From NCBI GenBank assembly GCA_030680355.1, contig JAUXVF010000031.1, positions 496,001 through 560,000 on the forward strand: DNA of 64,000 nt, given 5' to 3'. Source of the stretch: Caulobacter sp. Its GTDB lineage: Bacteria > Pseudomonadota > Alphaproteobacteria > Caulobacterales > Caulobacteraceae. Shown here one piece after another: positions 17,593 to 26,354 of the stretch (positions are counted from its first letter, which is position 1; every line of letters starts with the position of its first letter). Below the pieces are notes generated by a model that did not search any database, was not told where the DNA came from, and worked only from the letters and a program-made list of their open reading frames with translations. A program made the position numbers and the translations under genes.

Positions 17593-17835
17593 TCACCAGC
17601 GCCGGAGATCGGCGCCAAAGACGCCACGCCGGGCGACGGTCTCGTTGTTGTGCCTGATCGCCTCGGCGTTGTCCTCGGCCCAACGGCGGGCGCGGGCCTC
17701 GGCGCCGGCGGGGTCGAGCTTTTGCAGCCGCAGCCGCAGGTCCCGCTCGTTCATGCCGCTGACGTCGAGCCCAAGCCGCGCGGCCTGCGCCAGCAGCGCC
17801 GGGTCGATGTCCGTGGCGGGCTCGGGTCTGTCCAT
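17593..17835 (-). CDS. ccdA: CcdA-family antitoxin
   Basis: About 80 aa from the ATG at 17835; the ORF track begins two codons earlier at a TTG. The C-terminal half, ARARRWAEDNAEAIRHNNE followed by GVFGADLRRW, matches the CcdA toxin-binding tail (AERWKAENQEGM...NRDW). The N-terminal part differs from the classical ribbon-helix-helix and reads MNERDLRLRLQKLDPAG, so DNA binding is less certain. CcdA neutralises CcdB and co-represses the operon. The order antitoxin-toxin with near-contiguous junction is canonical. Confidence 0.8.
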   Translation of the reverse strand: MDRPEPATDIDPALLAQAARLGLDVSGMNERDLRLRLQKLDPAGAEARARRWAEDNAEAIRHNNETVARRGVFGADLRRW

Positions 17836-17849
17836 GGCCAAACGCTACA

Positions 17850-18320
17850 TCAAGGAGAACAAACCGGCAGCGACAATCTCAGGGCGTGCGTCACCCCCCG
17901 CCAGTCGACGGGCGTAAAGCCCATGGCCTCCCAGAACGGCCCCGCCGCCGCCGTCGCCCGGGCGTTGACGATCAGCAGCGGCGCGGTCTGGAATCCCTGC
18001 TGCATCATCGCCCCGGCCAGGGCGCGGGCGACGCCCGCCCGACGGAACCTCGGCCGCACATAAAGCCGGCGCAGACGCATGGCCGGCTCGGTCAGCCCGG
18101 CCTCCACCGTCACGCCGCCGACGCCGGTCAGATCGCCGTCGATGAAGGCCGCGAACAAGGCAGCGCCGGGCTCAACAAAGGGATCGCTCGCCGAACCGAA
18201 CTCCGTCGCCAGCAAGGCCATGTTACGCACCCCCTCGGCGGCCGCGTCGGCGATCATTACCGCGAACTCATCCGGCAGGACCTCGACAACGCGGGCGATG
18301 CGGACCACCTGTGGGGTCAT
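17850..18320 (-). CDS. GNAT family N-acetyltransferase
   Basis: About 156 aa from the ATG at 18320 (MTPQVVRIARV); the 298-aa track version reads antisense through yccF. The acetyl-CoA motif is LRRLYVRPRFRRAGVARALAGAM (near 95-117) and the C-terminal FWEAMGFTPVDWRG is typical of GNAT motif B. Substrate unknown. It is divergent from yccF with a 21-base gap and lies 14 bases upstream of ccdA on the same strand, so the toxin pair may be transcribed with it. Confidence 0.8.
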   Translation of the reverse strand: MTPQVVRIARVVEVLPDEFAVMIADAAAEGVRNMALLATEFGSASDPFVEPGAALFAAFIDGDLTGVGGVTVEAGLTEPAMRLRRLYVRPRFRRAGVARALAGAMMQQGFQTAPLLIVNARATAAAGPFWEAMGFTPVDWRGVTHALRLSLPVCSP

Positions 18321-18341
18321 GACGCCATCACGGAGACCGAC

Positions 18342-18743
18342 ATGCTGAAGCTGCTGCTCAATATCCTGTGGTTCATCTGCGGCGGCTGGCTGAGCGGCCT
18401 GCTGTGGCTGCTGGGCGGGGCGTTGCTGGCGGTGACCATCGTCGGGCTCCCCTATACCGGCGCGGCCTGGCGCATCGCCGGCTTCGCCTTCTGGCCGTTC
18501 GGCAAGGAGATCGTCGCCCGCGACCTGCACACCGGCAAGGAGGATATCGGCACCGGCCCGCTGGGTCTTGTGCTCAACATCATCTGGTTCCTGCTCGGCG
18601 GCTGGTACATCGCCCTGTCGCATCTGGTCATTGCTGTCGCCGAGGCCGTGACCATCATCGGCCTGCCCTTCGCCTACAAGGATCTGCAGCTGGCGCTGCT
18701 CGCCCTGGCCCCGGTCGGCAAGGTGGTGGTGATCAAGCGCTAG
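18342..18743 (+). CDS. yccF: YccF domain inner-membrane protein
   Basis: A 133-aa protein from the ATG at 18342; the longer ORF-track form is antisense to the GNAT gene. Two copies of the YccF motif are clear: LLNILWFICGGWLSGLLWLLG and LVLNIIWFLLGGWYIALSHLV, each followed by TIVGLPY or TIIGLPFAYKDLQLA. About four membrane segments. Function is unknown in the family. It is slightly shorter than E. coli YccF (148 aa). Confidence 0.88.
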   Translation: MLKLLLNILWFICGGWLSGLLWLLGGALLAVTIVGLPYTGAAWRIAGFAFWPFGKEIVARDLHTGKEDIGTGPLGLVLNIIWFLLGGWYIALSHLVIAVAEAVTIIGLPFAYKDLQLALLALAPVGKVVVIKR

Positions 18744-18748
18744 CAAAA

Positions 18749-18872
18749 TCCTCCCCTTCTTCTGGGGGAGGTGGCGCTGCGCAGCCTTGGCGAAGCAGCG
18801 CCGGAGGGGGTCCGCTCAGATTTAGGGTGACCCCCTCAGTCGGCTTCGCCGACAGCTCTCCCGAAGGGGAGC
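18749..18872. repeat. REP-like dispersed intergenic palindromic element
   Basis: The 3'-to-3' gap between yccF and the ATPase gene is filled by nested inverted repeats: GGCGCTGC...GCAGCGCC (18773-18802), GAGGGGGTC...GACCCCCTC (18804-18837), GTCGGCTTCGCCGAC and CTCCCGAAGGGGAG. This CCTCCCC...GGGGGAG composition resembles dispersed intergenic repeats common in Caulobacterales genomes. As RNA it would form a long structure able to end transcription from both sides. Only one copy is in this window. Confidence 0.65.
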
Positions 18873-18875
18873 ATC

Positions 18876-19628
18876 TTATCGCGGTTCCGGCCCTTCTTCC
18901 TCTTCCAGCAGGATGTCGAGAAACGTCTCCCGGCGGTTGAGGAAGCTGCGCGTCACCGTGAAATGCTCGGTGTCCTCGTACTCGACCCGCTCCAGCCCAT
19001 GCTCCGAGGCCTGGTAGATCCAGGCGTCGGGGTAGCCGAGAATGATCGGCGAATGGGTGGCGATGATCAGCTGCGATCGGGCCTGCACCAGCTGATGCAG
19101 CTTGGCGAGAAACGACAGCTGCCGTTGCGGCGACAGCGCCGCCTCCGGTTCGTCCATGATGTACAGGCCATCGCCCATCAGCCGGTTCTCGAACAGGGCG
19201 AAGAAGGCCTCGCCGTGCGACTGTTCGTGTAGCGGCTTGTCGCCATAGCGGCTGCCCCGGTTCTGTTCGAGGTAGGTGGCGACGTTGAAGAAGCTCTCGG
19301 CCCGCAGGAAGAAGCCGTCGTGGGCGTAGGCCTTGCCGTCCCGCACCGGCCGGATGAACTTGTGCAGGTCTGAATGATTGGCGTGGGTTGCGAACCGGTG
19401 GTCCCGCGACCCGCCCTCGGCGTTGAAGCCCCAGGCCACGGCCAGGGCCTCGATCAGGGTCGACTTGCCCGAGCCGTTCTCGCCGACAATGAAGGTCACC
19501 CGCGGGTGGAACTTGAGGCTGTGCAGGCTGCGGACCACCGGCAGGTTGAACGGGTAGACGGCCTCGTCCCAGCCCTCGCGCCGGATGAACTGCGCTTCGA
19601 TCCAGTAGGGGGTGGTGAGGCCGGCCAT
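18876..19628 (-). CDS. AAA (ABC/SMC-like) ATPase, AAA_21-type
   Basis: About 250 aa from the ATG at 19628 (MAGLTTPYWIEAQFIRREG). Walker A is VGENGSGKSTLIEALAVAWG, the signature-like stretch is QSHGEAFFALF, Walker B is LYIMDEPEAALSP and the H-loop ATHSPIILG. This is a stand-alone predicted ATPase of the family related to RecF/SMC heads and OLD ATPases, but without a TOPRIM or other nuclease domain. No partner gene is adjacent; the ends lie against the repeat element and a 200-base gap. Role unknown. Confidence 0.82.
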   Translation of the reverse strand: MAGLTTPYWIEAQFIRREGWDEAVYPFNLPVVRSLHSLKFHPRVTFIVGENGSGKSTLIEALAVAWGFNAEGGSRDHRFATHANHSDLHKFIRPVRDGKAYAHDGFFLRAESFFNVATYLEQNRGSRYGDKPLHEQSHGEAFFALFENRLMGDGLYIMDEPEAALSPQRQLSFLAKLHQLVQARSQLIIATHSPIILGYPDAWIYQASEHGLERVEYEDTEHFTVTRSFLNRRETFLDILLEEEEGPEPR

Positions 19629-19828
19629 GGGGGCGGTGACTGCCAATCGCTTCGGGTGATGGAGAGCCCTGAAGGCCTTGATGGAATTTGAGCTCCGATC
19701 AGGGCTCCTGGTCAAGGACGACCCCAGCGGGATCGCCGCTGCGTGGCCGCGAAGCGGTCCTTGAGCAGGATCACGGCTGGAGCAAGCTGGCCGTCAAGAC
19801 GTCACGTCGTGGTCTGCCGTGAGGGTAT

Positions 19829-20512
19829 TCACGAAAGCCCGCGCCATCGCAGACCGGCCGGCAAATCGCTGGCTGCATAGTCGACTTGTAGAACCCGTCG
19901 GCGTCCGTTGCTGCGGGACCGCTCCGACATATGCAAGATCGGCGTCGCATAGGCCCAGACGTCGCCGGCGTTCGCATGGCAAACGAAGGGAGGCAGGGCT
20001 ACGGCCTTCGAGGCTGCCAGGGTCGCAGGGACGTAGCCGAGCCGGTGCGAGCCCATAGCGATCCTCAGTGGGGCGTTCTCATCGTCGCAGTCGTCCAGAT
20101 GAAGCCGCAGCGTCGCCATGCCTTCGAGGACAGCGATGGGCGGGGCGACGTGCAGGAGGCCGTCCTTGGTCGACCACGGACCGAAGCCTTCGACCTCGAC
20201 CCGCTCGCGGACAGTGATGGTGCGGTCCTGATGCCAGGCGACGATCCAGTTGGCGTCCGGTGTCTTGTCGAACAGCACGGCCCGAACCGGGCGAGCCGTG
20301 GCGCCAATCAGGCCCGTGGCAATACGGCCGACCGGGCCGTCGTTGGCGAGCAGGTCGCTCGCCGCGTCACCGTCAGGAAGCCGTCGTCCCGGACGGCCGT
20401 CGATGGCTGGATCGAGTCGCTGACGAAGGGCCGCGATCTCACCCGCATCCACCGTCTCGGAAAAGAGAGCGGCGCCGTCCCGTGCAAAGGAGAGATCGCA
20501 GGCCCGCATCAC
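19829..20512 (-). CDS. Phytanoyl-CoA dioxygenase (PhyH) family protein
   Basis: A 227-aa Fe(II)/2-oxoglutarate oxygenase. The iron triad is visible as WHQDRTI (HxD, near residue 93) and the distal His in ATPILHMSERS, followed by the Arg in RRRVLQVDYA that binds 2-oxoglutarate. APLRIAMGSHRLG before it is typical of PhyH. The substrate is not phytanoyl-CoA in most bacterial members and is unknown. The gene starts one base after the end of fumC, so they are likely co-transcribed. Confidence 0.82.
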   Translation of the reverse strand: MMRACDLSFARDGAALFSETVDAGEIAALRQRLDPAIDGRPGRRLPDGDAASDLLANDGPVGRIATGLIGATARPVRAVLFDKTPDANWIVAWHQDRTITVRERVEVEGFGPWSTKDGLLHVAPPIAVLEGMATLRLHLDDCDDENAPLRIAMGSHRLGYVPATLAASKAVALPPFVCHANAGDVWAYATPILHMSERSRSNGRRRVLQVDYAASDLPAGLRWRGLS

Positions 20513-20513
20513 C

Positions 20514-21905
20514 TCACCCCGGCGAGATCATCTTCTCCGGTCGCACCGCTTCGTCGAACTCGGCGTCGGTCAGATAGCCGCCGCCGACGGCCTCCTCGCG
20601 CAGGGTTGTGCCGTTCTTGTGGGCCGTCTTGGCGATCTTGGCGCAGGCGTCGTAGCCGAGCTTGCCGTTCAGCGCCGTGACCAGCATCAGCGAGTTGTCG
20701 AGGCCGCGCTTGATGTTGTCCTCGCGCGGCTCGATGCCGACCACGCAGTTGTCGGTGAAGCTGATCGCGGCGTCGGCCATCAGCCGCACCGACTGCAGGA
20801 AGTTGTAGGCCATCACCGGATTGAACACATTGAGCTCGAAATGGCCCGAGGCGCCGGCGAAGGTCAGGGTCGCCTGATTTCCGAACACCTGGGCGCAGAC
20901 CATGGTCAGGGCCTCGCACTGGGTCGGGTTGACCTTGCCCGGCATGATCGAGCTGCCCGGCTCGTTTTCCGGCAGGGAGAGCTCGCCCAAGCCGGAGCGC
21001 GGGCCGGAGCCCAGGAAGCGGATGTCGTTGGCAATCTTGAACAGGCTGCCGGCGACGGTGTTGATGGCCCCGTGGCTGAAGACCATGGCGTCATGGGCGG
21101 CCAGGGCCTCAAACTTGTTGGGGGCGGTGGTGAAGGCCAGGCCGGTGATGGCGGCGATCTTCTCGGCGACCATCTCGGCGAACCCGACCGGCGCGTTGAG
21201 GCCGGTGCCCACCGCGGTGCCGCCCTGGGCCAGCTCCATCAGCGCCGGCAGGGTCATCTCGATACGGGCGATGCCGTTGGCGATCTGCTGGGCGTAGCCG
21301 CCGAACTCCTGGCCCAGGGTCAGGGGGGTGGCGTCCTGGGTGTGGGTGCGGCCGATCTTGATGATGCCCTGCCAGGCGTCGCTCTTGGCCTTCAGCGCCG
21401 CGTGCAGGTGTCTGAGGGCCGGCAGGAGATCATGGACCAGCTGTTCGGCGCAGGCGATGTGCATGGCCGTCGGATAGGTGTCGTTCGATGACTGGCTCAT
21501 GTTGACGTGGTCGTTGGGGTGGACCGGCGTCTTTGTGCCCATCTCGCCGCCCAGCATCTCGATGGCGCGGTTCGAGATCACCTCGTTGGCGTTCATGTTC
21601 GACTGGGTGCCCGAGCCGGTCTGCCAGACCACCAGCGGGAAGTGATCGTTGAGCTTGCCCTCGATGACCTCGTCGGCCGCGGCGACGATGGTTTCGGCGA
21701 TCTTCGGGTCGAGCTTGCCCAGGGCCAGGTTGGTTTCGGCGGCGGCGCGCTTGACGATGCCCAGGGCCCGGACGACGGGCAGGGGCTGCTTCTCCCAGCC
21801 GATCTTGAAATTGCCCAGCGACCGCTGCGACTGGGCGCCCCAGTAGCGGTCGGCGGCGACGGCGATCGGGCCGAAGGTGTCGGTCTCGGTGCGGGTGTTG
21901 GTCAT
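20514..21905 (-). CDS. fumC: Class II fumarate hydratase
   Basis: A 463-aa enzyme of the usual class II size. The superfamily signature [13 protein letters not shown] is near residue 318, with the earlier blocks [13 protein letters not shown] (substrate) and [14 protein letters not shown]. It interconverts fumarate and malate in the TCA cycle in the cytosol without an iron-sulfur cluster. It heads a fumC-phyH pair and is divergent from the cyclophilin gene with a 71-base gap. Confidence 0.96.
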   Translation of the reverse strand: MTNTRTETDTFGPIAVAADRYWGAQSQRSLGNFKIGWEKQPLPVVRALGIVKRAAAETNLALGKLDPKIAETIVAAADEVIEGKLNDHFPLVVWQTGSGTQSNMNANEVISNRAIEMLGGEMGTKTPVHPNDHVNMSQSSNDTYPTAMHIACAEQLVHDLLPALRHLHAALKAKSDAWQGIIKIGRTHTQDATPLTLGQEFGGYAQQIANGIARIEMTLPALMELAQGGTAVGTGLNAPVGFAEMVAEKIAAITGLAFTTAPNKFEALAAHDAMVFSHGAINTVAGSLFKIANDIRFLGSGPRSGLGELSLPENEPGSSIMPGKVNPTQCEALTMVCAQVFGNQATLTFAGASGHFELNVFNPVMAYNFLQSVRLMADAAISFTDNCVVGIEPREDNIKRGLDNSLMLVTALNGKLGYDACAKIAKTAHKNGTTLREEAVGGGYLTDAEFDEAVRPEKMISPG

Positions 21906-21976
21906 CTTGAGCGGGCTTTCAGGCGTGGCGGGAGACTGTCCGGCGGTGTAGCACGGGCAGGCGAGGGGACAAGGCG

Positions 21977-22600
21977 GTGAGGCCGGCGATGCGGACGATG
22001 ATGGTGATGGCGGCGGCCCTGAGTCTGACGGTCTGCGCCGGCGTGGCGGAGGGCGCCGAGGCGCCCCGGGTGGTGCTCGACACCGACGCCGGGCGGATGG
22101 TGCTTGTGCTGGACCTCGAACAGGCGCCGCTCAGCGTCTGCAACTTCCTCGGCTATGTCACTGACGGCGACTACGCTGGCGGCAGCTTCTTCCGCACCGT
22201 GGTCCGCGAGACCAACGCCAATCCCAATCCGATCGATGTGATCCAGGCCGCGACGCCGCGCGGGTCGGACGACGGCCGGCGCCCGCCGATCCCGCTGGAG
22301 CGCACCCGTGACACCGGGCTGAGCCATGTCGCCGGAACCGTCTCCATGGCCCGCGCCGGGCCCGACACCGCCACCTCCAGCTTCTTCATCGTTACCCGCG
22401 ACACGCCCAGCCTGGACTTCGGCGGCGGCCGCAATCCCGATGGTCAGGGCTTCGCCGCCTTCGGCCGCCTGGTCGAGGGGCTCGACGTGGCCCGGCGCAT
22501 TCAGCGTTCGCCCGCCGATGACAAGGAACAGCTGACCCCGCCGGTCGTGATCCGCGCGGCGACCGTGATCGGGGCGGTTCCCGCAACGTGTCGGCCTTGA
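21977..22600 (+). CDS. Secreted cyclophilin-type peptidyl-prolyl isomerase
   Basis: About 207 aa from a GTG at 21977; the ATG at 21989 ([13 protein letters not shown]) is an equally plausible start. The signal peptide ends about EGA, placing the enzyme in the periplasm. The cyclophilin domain shows [44 protein letters not shown] and the closing [13 protein letters not shown]. It catalyses prolyl cis-trans isomerisation during envelope protein folding. The 3' end overlaps the RusA-like gene by 13 bases. Confidence 0.88.
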   Translation: MRPAMRTMMVMAAALSLTVCAGVAEGAEAPRVVLDTDAGRMVLVLDLEQAPLSVCNFLGYVTDGDYAGGSFFRTVVRETNANPNPIDVIQAATPRGSDDGRRPPIPLERTRDTGLSHVAGTVSMARAGPDTATSSFFIVTRDTPSLDFGGGRNPDGQGFAAFGRLVEGLDVARRIQRSPADDKEQLTPPVVIRAATVIGAVPATCRP

Positions 22601-22953
22601 CCGACGACTGGACCGGCCGGGGAAAGGTGCGGGGGCGCGAGAGCGGCGAGGTGCTCGAACTCGTCGTCGACGGCCTGACCACCCAGGCCAAATACTACAA
22701 GCCGCTGATCTATGAGTTCTTCCGCAAGGAGTGGCGCGGCGCGCGGCCCAGCTGGGGCGATTTCGCCGTCGAGATCATCATGGACTATGAGGGGGATCCG
22801 CCCTGGATGGACCTCGACAACCTGGCCAAGGCCATCCTCGACGCCATCAAGGGCCACGCCTTCCACGACGACTCCCAGGTGGCGCGGCTACTGGTCGAGC
22901 GCCGCCAGGGCGACCGGGAGCGCGTCAGCGTGCGCGTGACGCGGCTTTCCTAG
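22588..22953 (+). CDS. RusA-like crossover junction endodeoxyribonuclease
   Basis: A 121-aa protein, GTG start inside the cyclophilin gene. The core MDLDNLAKAILDAIKGHAF-HDDSQV matches RusA: Asp75 and Asp77 (DxDN) and Asp94/95 correspond to the acidic residues that bind Mg and cut Holliday junctions in E. coli RusA, which is phage-derived. N- and C-terminal parts are also consistent in length. No phage genes surround it, so this looks like a resident chromosomal copy. It overlaps the convergent membrane-protein gene by 29 bases at the 3' end. Confidence 0.8.
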   Translation: MSALTDDWTGRGKVRGRESGEVLELVVDGLTTQAKYYKPLIYEFFRKEWRGARPSWGDFAVEIIMDYEGDPPWMDLDNLAKAILDAIKGHAFHDDSQVARLLVERRQGDRERVSVRVTRLS

Positions 22954-23323
22954 TCCGGTCGAAGGCGACGCCGGCCAGCAGGGCGTGGCCGACCATGACA
23001 AAGGCGCCGTAGCGACCCAGGCTGACCGGATCCCAGTCGGGGAAGACGTTCTTGAACACCGCCAGCATGACGCCCGCGCCGATCAGACCGGGAGCGGCGA
23101 AGATGCCGGCGGCCAGGACGCGTTTCCGGCGGGGCAGATGACGCAGCCGCGCGGCGGCGTGGAACAGGAAGACGGCGGCGCCGCCGACCAGAAAGGCGTT
23201 GGCGGCGTAGAACCAGAAGGCCGTCTCAAGCAGACCCGCGCCGAACGCCGCGTAGTAGGTCGTCGAGACCAGAAAGGCCACGAAACCCGCAAGGCCAAAG
23301 GCCAAACCGTCTTCTTTTGACAC
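22925..23323 (-). CDS. Four-TM integral membrane protein of unknown function
   Basis: A 132-aa protein with four hydrophobic segments near residues 7-29, 33-56, 68-90 and 103-122, and a basic loop LRHLPRRKRVLA between the second and third. No enzymatic motif seen. I do not recognise the family with confidence. Its 3' end overlaps the RusA-like gene by 29 bases on the opposite strand. Reality is supported by the regular TM pattern and lack of an alternative gene in the gap. Confidence 0.65.
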   Translation of the reverse strand: MSKEDGLAFGLAGFVAFLVSTTYYAAFGAGLLETAFWFYAANAFLVGGAAVFLFHAAARLRHLPRRKRVLAAGIFAAPGLIGAGVMLAVFKNVFPDWDPVSLGRYGAFVMVGHALLAGVAFDRTRKAASRAR

Positions 23324-23407
23324 GCTGCACTCCCGATCCGCCCGTTTTCATCCTTTCGATGCGAGGGCGGCGCCAACAGGCTGACCTATTGGCGGGCGGC
23401 TGGAAAG

Positions 23408-25423
23408 TCAGCTCGCCCAGGGGAAGAGTGCGCCCTGAAGCCCCAGGGTCAGGGAGAAGGCCGCGTAGATCAGAGCCGTGGCCGTGAACCTCAGCTTGCG
23501 CCCGACCGTCCAGCTGTCGACCCGCCGTCCGCCGCGCCAGATGAACGGCAGCATGATCAGGCTGGTCACGGTCAGCAACATGGCCACGAAGGCGCTCGAG
23601 GAGGCGGTGAACAGCCAGGCCCCCGGCCAGTCAAAGAAGATGGCCACGACATCGCCGGTCTCGCTGGCCCAGGCCCCGAAGGCCGCGATCGCCAGTAGCC
23701 AGAGCAGGGCCTGGGTGGTCTGGATCAGGCTGGCCCGCCGTTGCATCGGCGTTTCGCGATGGTCTTTGCGGTCGCGGACCACCAGCCCGGCGAGGGTGGC
23801 CAGCGCCGCCAGAAGGGTCAGAACGGCCAGATGGATCACCCGGTTCTGGCTGCCGAGCAGGCCGACCCGCTCGAACGCCGCCGCTCCCGAGGGCGGGAAG
23901 TAGCCGCTCGCCTTGCCGTCCTGCAGGGTGAAGGCCATGCGCCGCCAGCCGCCGACCTCGCGGAACTGGCCGCCGGTCCCCTCGGGGATCCAGGTCGACG
24001 ACGAGTCGCGGCCCGACACGACCAGCTGGCCGGTCCGGGTCACCGACACCGTGGTGCGGGCGTTGATCAGGCCGATGAACTTCTCCAGGCCGCGATACGA
24101 CCGGCGGGTGCTGACGTATTCGCCCTCGAAGGCCGCCCGGTTCTTTTTCAGCCAGGCCGATCCCGCCTCGGGCAGGGCCGGCTGCGGGCCATAGAAGCGC
24201 TGCACGATCAGGCCGGTGATCTGATTGGTCAGACGATCGCCGGCCTCGGAATTGGTCGCCACAAAGACGCCGAGGTTGAGCCTGGGCGCCATGATCATGC
24301 TGGACCGGAAGGACAGCAGGACGCCGTCGTGGCCCCAGCCCTCGCGCCCGCCCGGCAGCGGGAACTCCCGGAAGCCGTGGGCGAAGCCGGCCACGCCGGG
24401 CGCCGGGCGTGACTGGACCGTGCGGAAGCCGGCCGCCGTGGCCGGGTTGTAGATCGTGACCTCGCCGAGGCTGCCGCCGTTGAGGATCATGGTCATGTAG
24501 CGGGCCATGTCGCCGGCGGTCGTCGAGGCGCCGCCCGCGGGGGCGACCTGGGAGGTGAATTCATAGGGCCGTTCGCGCCAGGCGCCGCCGGTCCACAGAT
24601 AGCCATGGGCCAGATCCGCGGCCAGGGCCGCGGGCATCGGCGCCGGCAGGTCCTTGCGCGGCGGGTAGGGGTCGCGGAATGTCGTCCGGCTCATGCCCAG
24701 GGGGCCGGTGATCTCCGACTCGATCAGGCGTTCGAACGGCTTTCCCGAAACCCAGGCGGCGGCCGCGCCGGCCAGGCCGACCCCGTAATTTGAATAGGCG
24801 GGCAGCCCGCCGGCCTCGCGGACCCGGCGCGGCCGTTCCTGCTTCAGATAGAGCAGCTGGGGGCGCACCCGGTCGGCGTCGCGCTCGAACAGCTGGCCCA
24901 GGGCGCGGTCTTCGAAGCCGGGCGTATGGCTCATCAGGTCGATCACCCGGACGGGGCGCGGATAGCCCTGGTCCGGCACCTGGACCCGTTCGGGGAGGTA
25001 GAGGTTGATGGGGCCGTCCAGGCGCATGCGGCCGGCCTCGACCTCCTTCATCACCGCGATCCAGGTGAAGGTCTTCGAGATCGAGGCGATGCGGAACAGG
25101 GTCCTGTCGGGATCGACCGGCCGAGCCGGGTTCAGGCGGGCGAACCCGTAACCCTTCTTCAGCACGACCTCGCCGTTCTGGACGATCGAGATGGTCACGC
25201 CGGGAATATGGTCGGCCGCCATGGCGTCGCGGACGACGCCGTCGACGAAGGCTTCCAGTTCCGCCGGCGGAATGGGCACGACGTTGGGCGTCAGGGCCGC
25301 CGACGGGGTCACCAGCACCGGCCGGGGCGGGGCGACCGGAACCTGCGCCGGGCTGGCGGCCGGCGCGAGGCCGAGCAGAATGGAAGTCAGAGTCGCGGCG
25401 ACGACTTTGGGCAGCATGCGCAC
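23408..25423 (-). CDS. Beta-lactamase-fold serine hydrolase with C-terminal membrane domain
   Basis: A 671-aa exported protein with signal peptide MRMLPKVVAATLTSILLGLAPAASPA. The class C beta-lactamase/D-peptidase domain has SISKT (SxxK) near residue 113, the YSN triad Tyr in GGLPAYSNYG and the third element GWGHDG in place of KTG. Residues about 430-530 form a linker beta domain, and 535-671 hold about four membrane helices. This layout is shared with bacterial serine hydrolases of unknown substrate (esterase, D-aminopeptidase or LACTB-like). It is 128 bases from the C13 peptidase gene on the same strand. Confidence 0.85.
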   Translation of the reverse strand: MRMLPKVVAATLTSILLGLAPAASPAQVPVAPPRPVLVTPSAALTPNVVPIPPAELEAFVDGVVRDAMAADHIPGVTISIVQNGEVVLKKGYGFARLNPARPVDPDRTLFRIASISKTFTWIAVMKEVEAGRMRLDGPINLYLPERVQVPDQGYPRPVRVIDLMSHTPGFEDRALGQLFERDADRVRPQLLYLKQERPRRVREAGGLPAYSNYGVGLAGAAAAWVSGKPFERLIESEITGPLGMSRTTFRDPYPPRKDLPAPMPAALAADLAHGYLWTGGAWRERPYEFTSQVAPAGGASTTAGDMARYMTMILNGGSLGEVTIYNPATAAGFRTVQSRPAPGVAGFAHGFREFPLPGGREGWGHDGVLLSFRSSMIMAPRLNLGVFVATNSEAGDRLTNQITGLIVQRFYGPQPALPEAGSAWLKKNRAAFEGEYVSTRRSYRGLEKFIGLINARTTVSVTRTGQLVVSGRDSSSTWIPEGTGGQFREVGGWRRMAFTLQDGKASGYFPPSGAAAFERVGLLGSQNRVIHLAVLTLLAALATLAGLVVRDRKDHRETPMQRRASLIQTTQALLWLLAIAAFGAWASETGDVVAIFFDWPGAWLFTASSSAFVAMLLTVTSLIMLPFIWRGGRRVDSWTVGRKLRFTATALIYAAFSLTLGLQGALFPWAS

Positions 25424-25551
25424 GAACGGAGTTCCCCAGGGCAGGTAGCGTACTGGACTTCTAGATCGCTTCCCGGCGGGGTGGCTACCGAATAGGCCGC
25501 GTTGCGGTCCGGATAAGGATGATTTTCGCTGCTTTGGGCCGGTTTGGGCGT

Positions 25552-26349
25552 CTAGGGCTTCTGGATCGCCTTCGCGTCGCGGGGGAAGGGCATCATCGCC
25601 AGCCGCAGGCGCAGGTCGCTGTCGATCGACACCTGGGGCTCGGACGGTGGCGATTGCCGCAGCGCCGTTTCAAGCCGGGTCACGCAGGCCTGGATCGCCG
25701 GCGCCAGGGCCGGGAAGTTCCGGACCGCGCTGATGGACTCCATGAAACAGGCGTCGAAGTTGGGATATTTGTCCTCGGAACTGCAGCCGAAGGAGCTCCG
25801 GTCGGCGCGGGAGGCGGTCATCACCATGCGCTGGGGGCCCGACAGCTGGGACATGAAGACGCCCGAGTAGCAGGCCGAAATGATGACGATGGCGGGACGA
25901 CCCGGGCAGGCTTCGTCAACCAGGACCGCCATCTCCGTCGGCGAGAACATGTACGGCTGGCCCCGGACATCGAGCACGACTCCCTGAGGGGCGCCGTGGG
26001 AGGTGTAGTAGATCAGGCATCCCGCCTTCGCCCGGCTGGCCGTGGCCTTGAGCGTCTCGATCATCGACTGGGCGGTCAACCGCAGAGGCTGGGTGTCGGC
26101 GTAGCGTTCGGCGCGGGGCGAAAACTGGCTGAGGTTCTCGGATCGAAACCCCAGTCCGACCAGAGTCGCGGCGACGTCGCGGCGGGCGTTGTCGAAGGCT
26201 TCGGTGGCGCCGCCGTCATTGGCCCGCCAGTCGCCGGCCACGACGATGGCGGCCCAGTCCTTGTAGGCGCTCTCGGGCGGTTGCGCGGCGGCGGGGCCGA
26301 CGGTCAGGGCGGCGGCCAGTCCGATCAGGGTCAGGAGCCAGCGCCGCAT
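25552..26349 (-). CDS. C13 (legumain-like, caspase-fold) secreted peptidase
   Basis: About 265 aa from the ATG at 26349, giving signal peptide MRRWLLTLIGLAAALTVGPAAA; the track start lies inside the thioesterase gene. His118 in LIYYTSHGA and Cys160 in AIVIISACYSGVF form the clan CD dyad of the C13 family (legumain, GPI transamidase). The C-terminal part has FSP/DEACPGRP and several extra Cys. C13 enzymes cut after Asn or Asp. Exported location suggests a periplasmic processing enzyme; the substrate is unknown. It ends up 5 bases after the thioesterase stop, so the two genes may be co-transcribed. Confidence 0.8.
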   Translation of the reverse strand: MRRWLLTLIGLAAALTVGPAAAQPPESAYKDWAAIVVAGDWRANDGGATEAFDNARRDVAATLVGLGFRSENLSQFSPRAERYADTQPLRLTAQSMIETLKATASRAKAGCLIYYTSHGAPQGVVLDVRGQPYMFSPTEMAVLVDEACPGRPAIVIISACYSGVFMSQLSGPQRMVMTASRADRSSFGCSSEDKYPNFDACFMESISAVRNFPALAPAIQACVTRLETALRQSPPSEPQVSIDSDLRLRLAMMPFPRDAKAIQKP

Positions 26350-26354
26350 CCCGA

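Noticed and set aside
19629-19828. Possible mobile-element remnant in a 200-base gap
   Set aside because: No terminal repeats, transposase fragment or motif is visible; I see nothing supportable.
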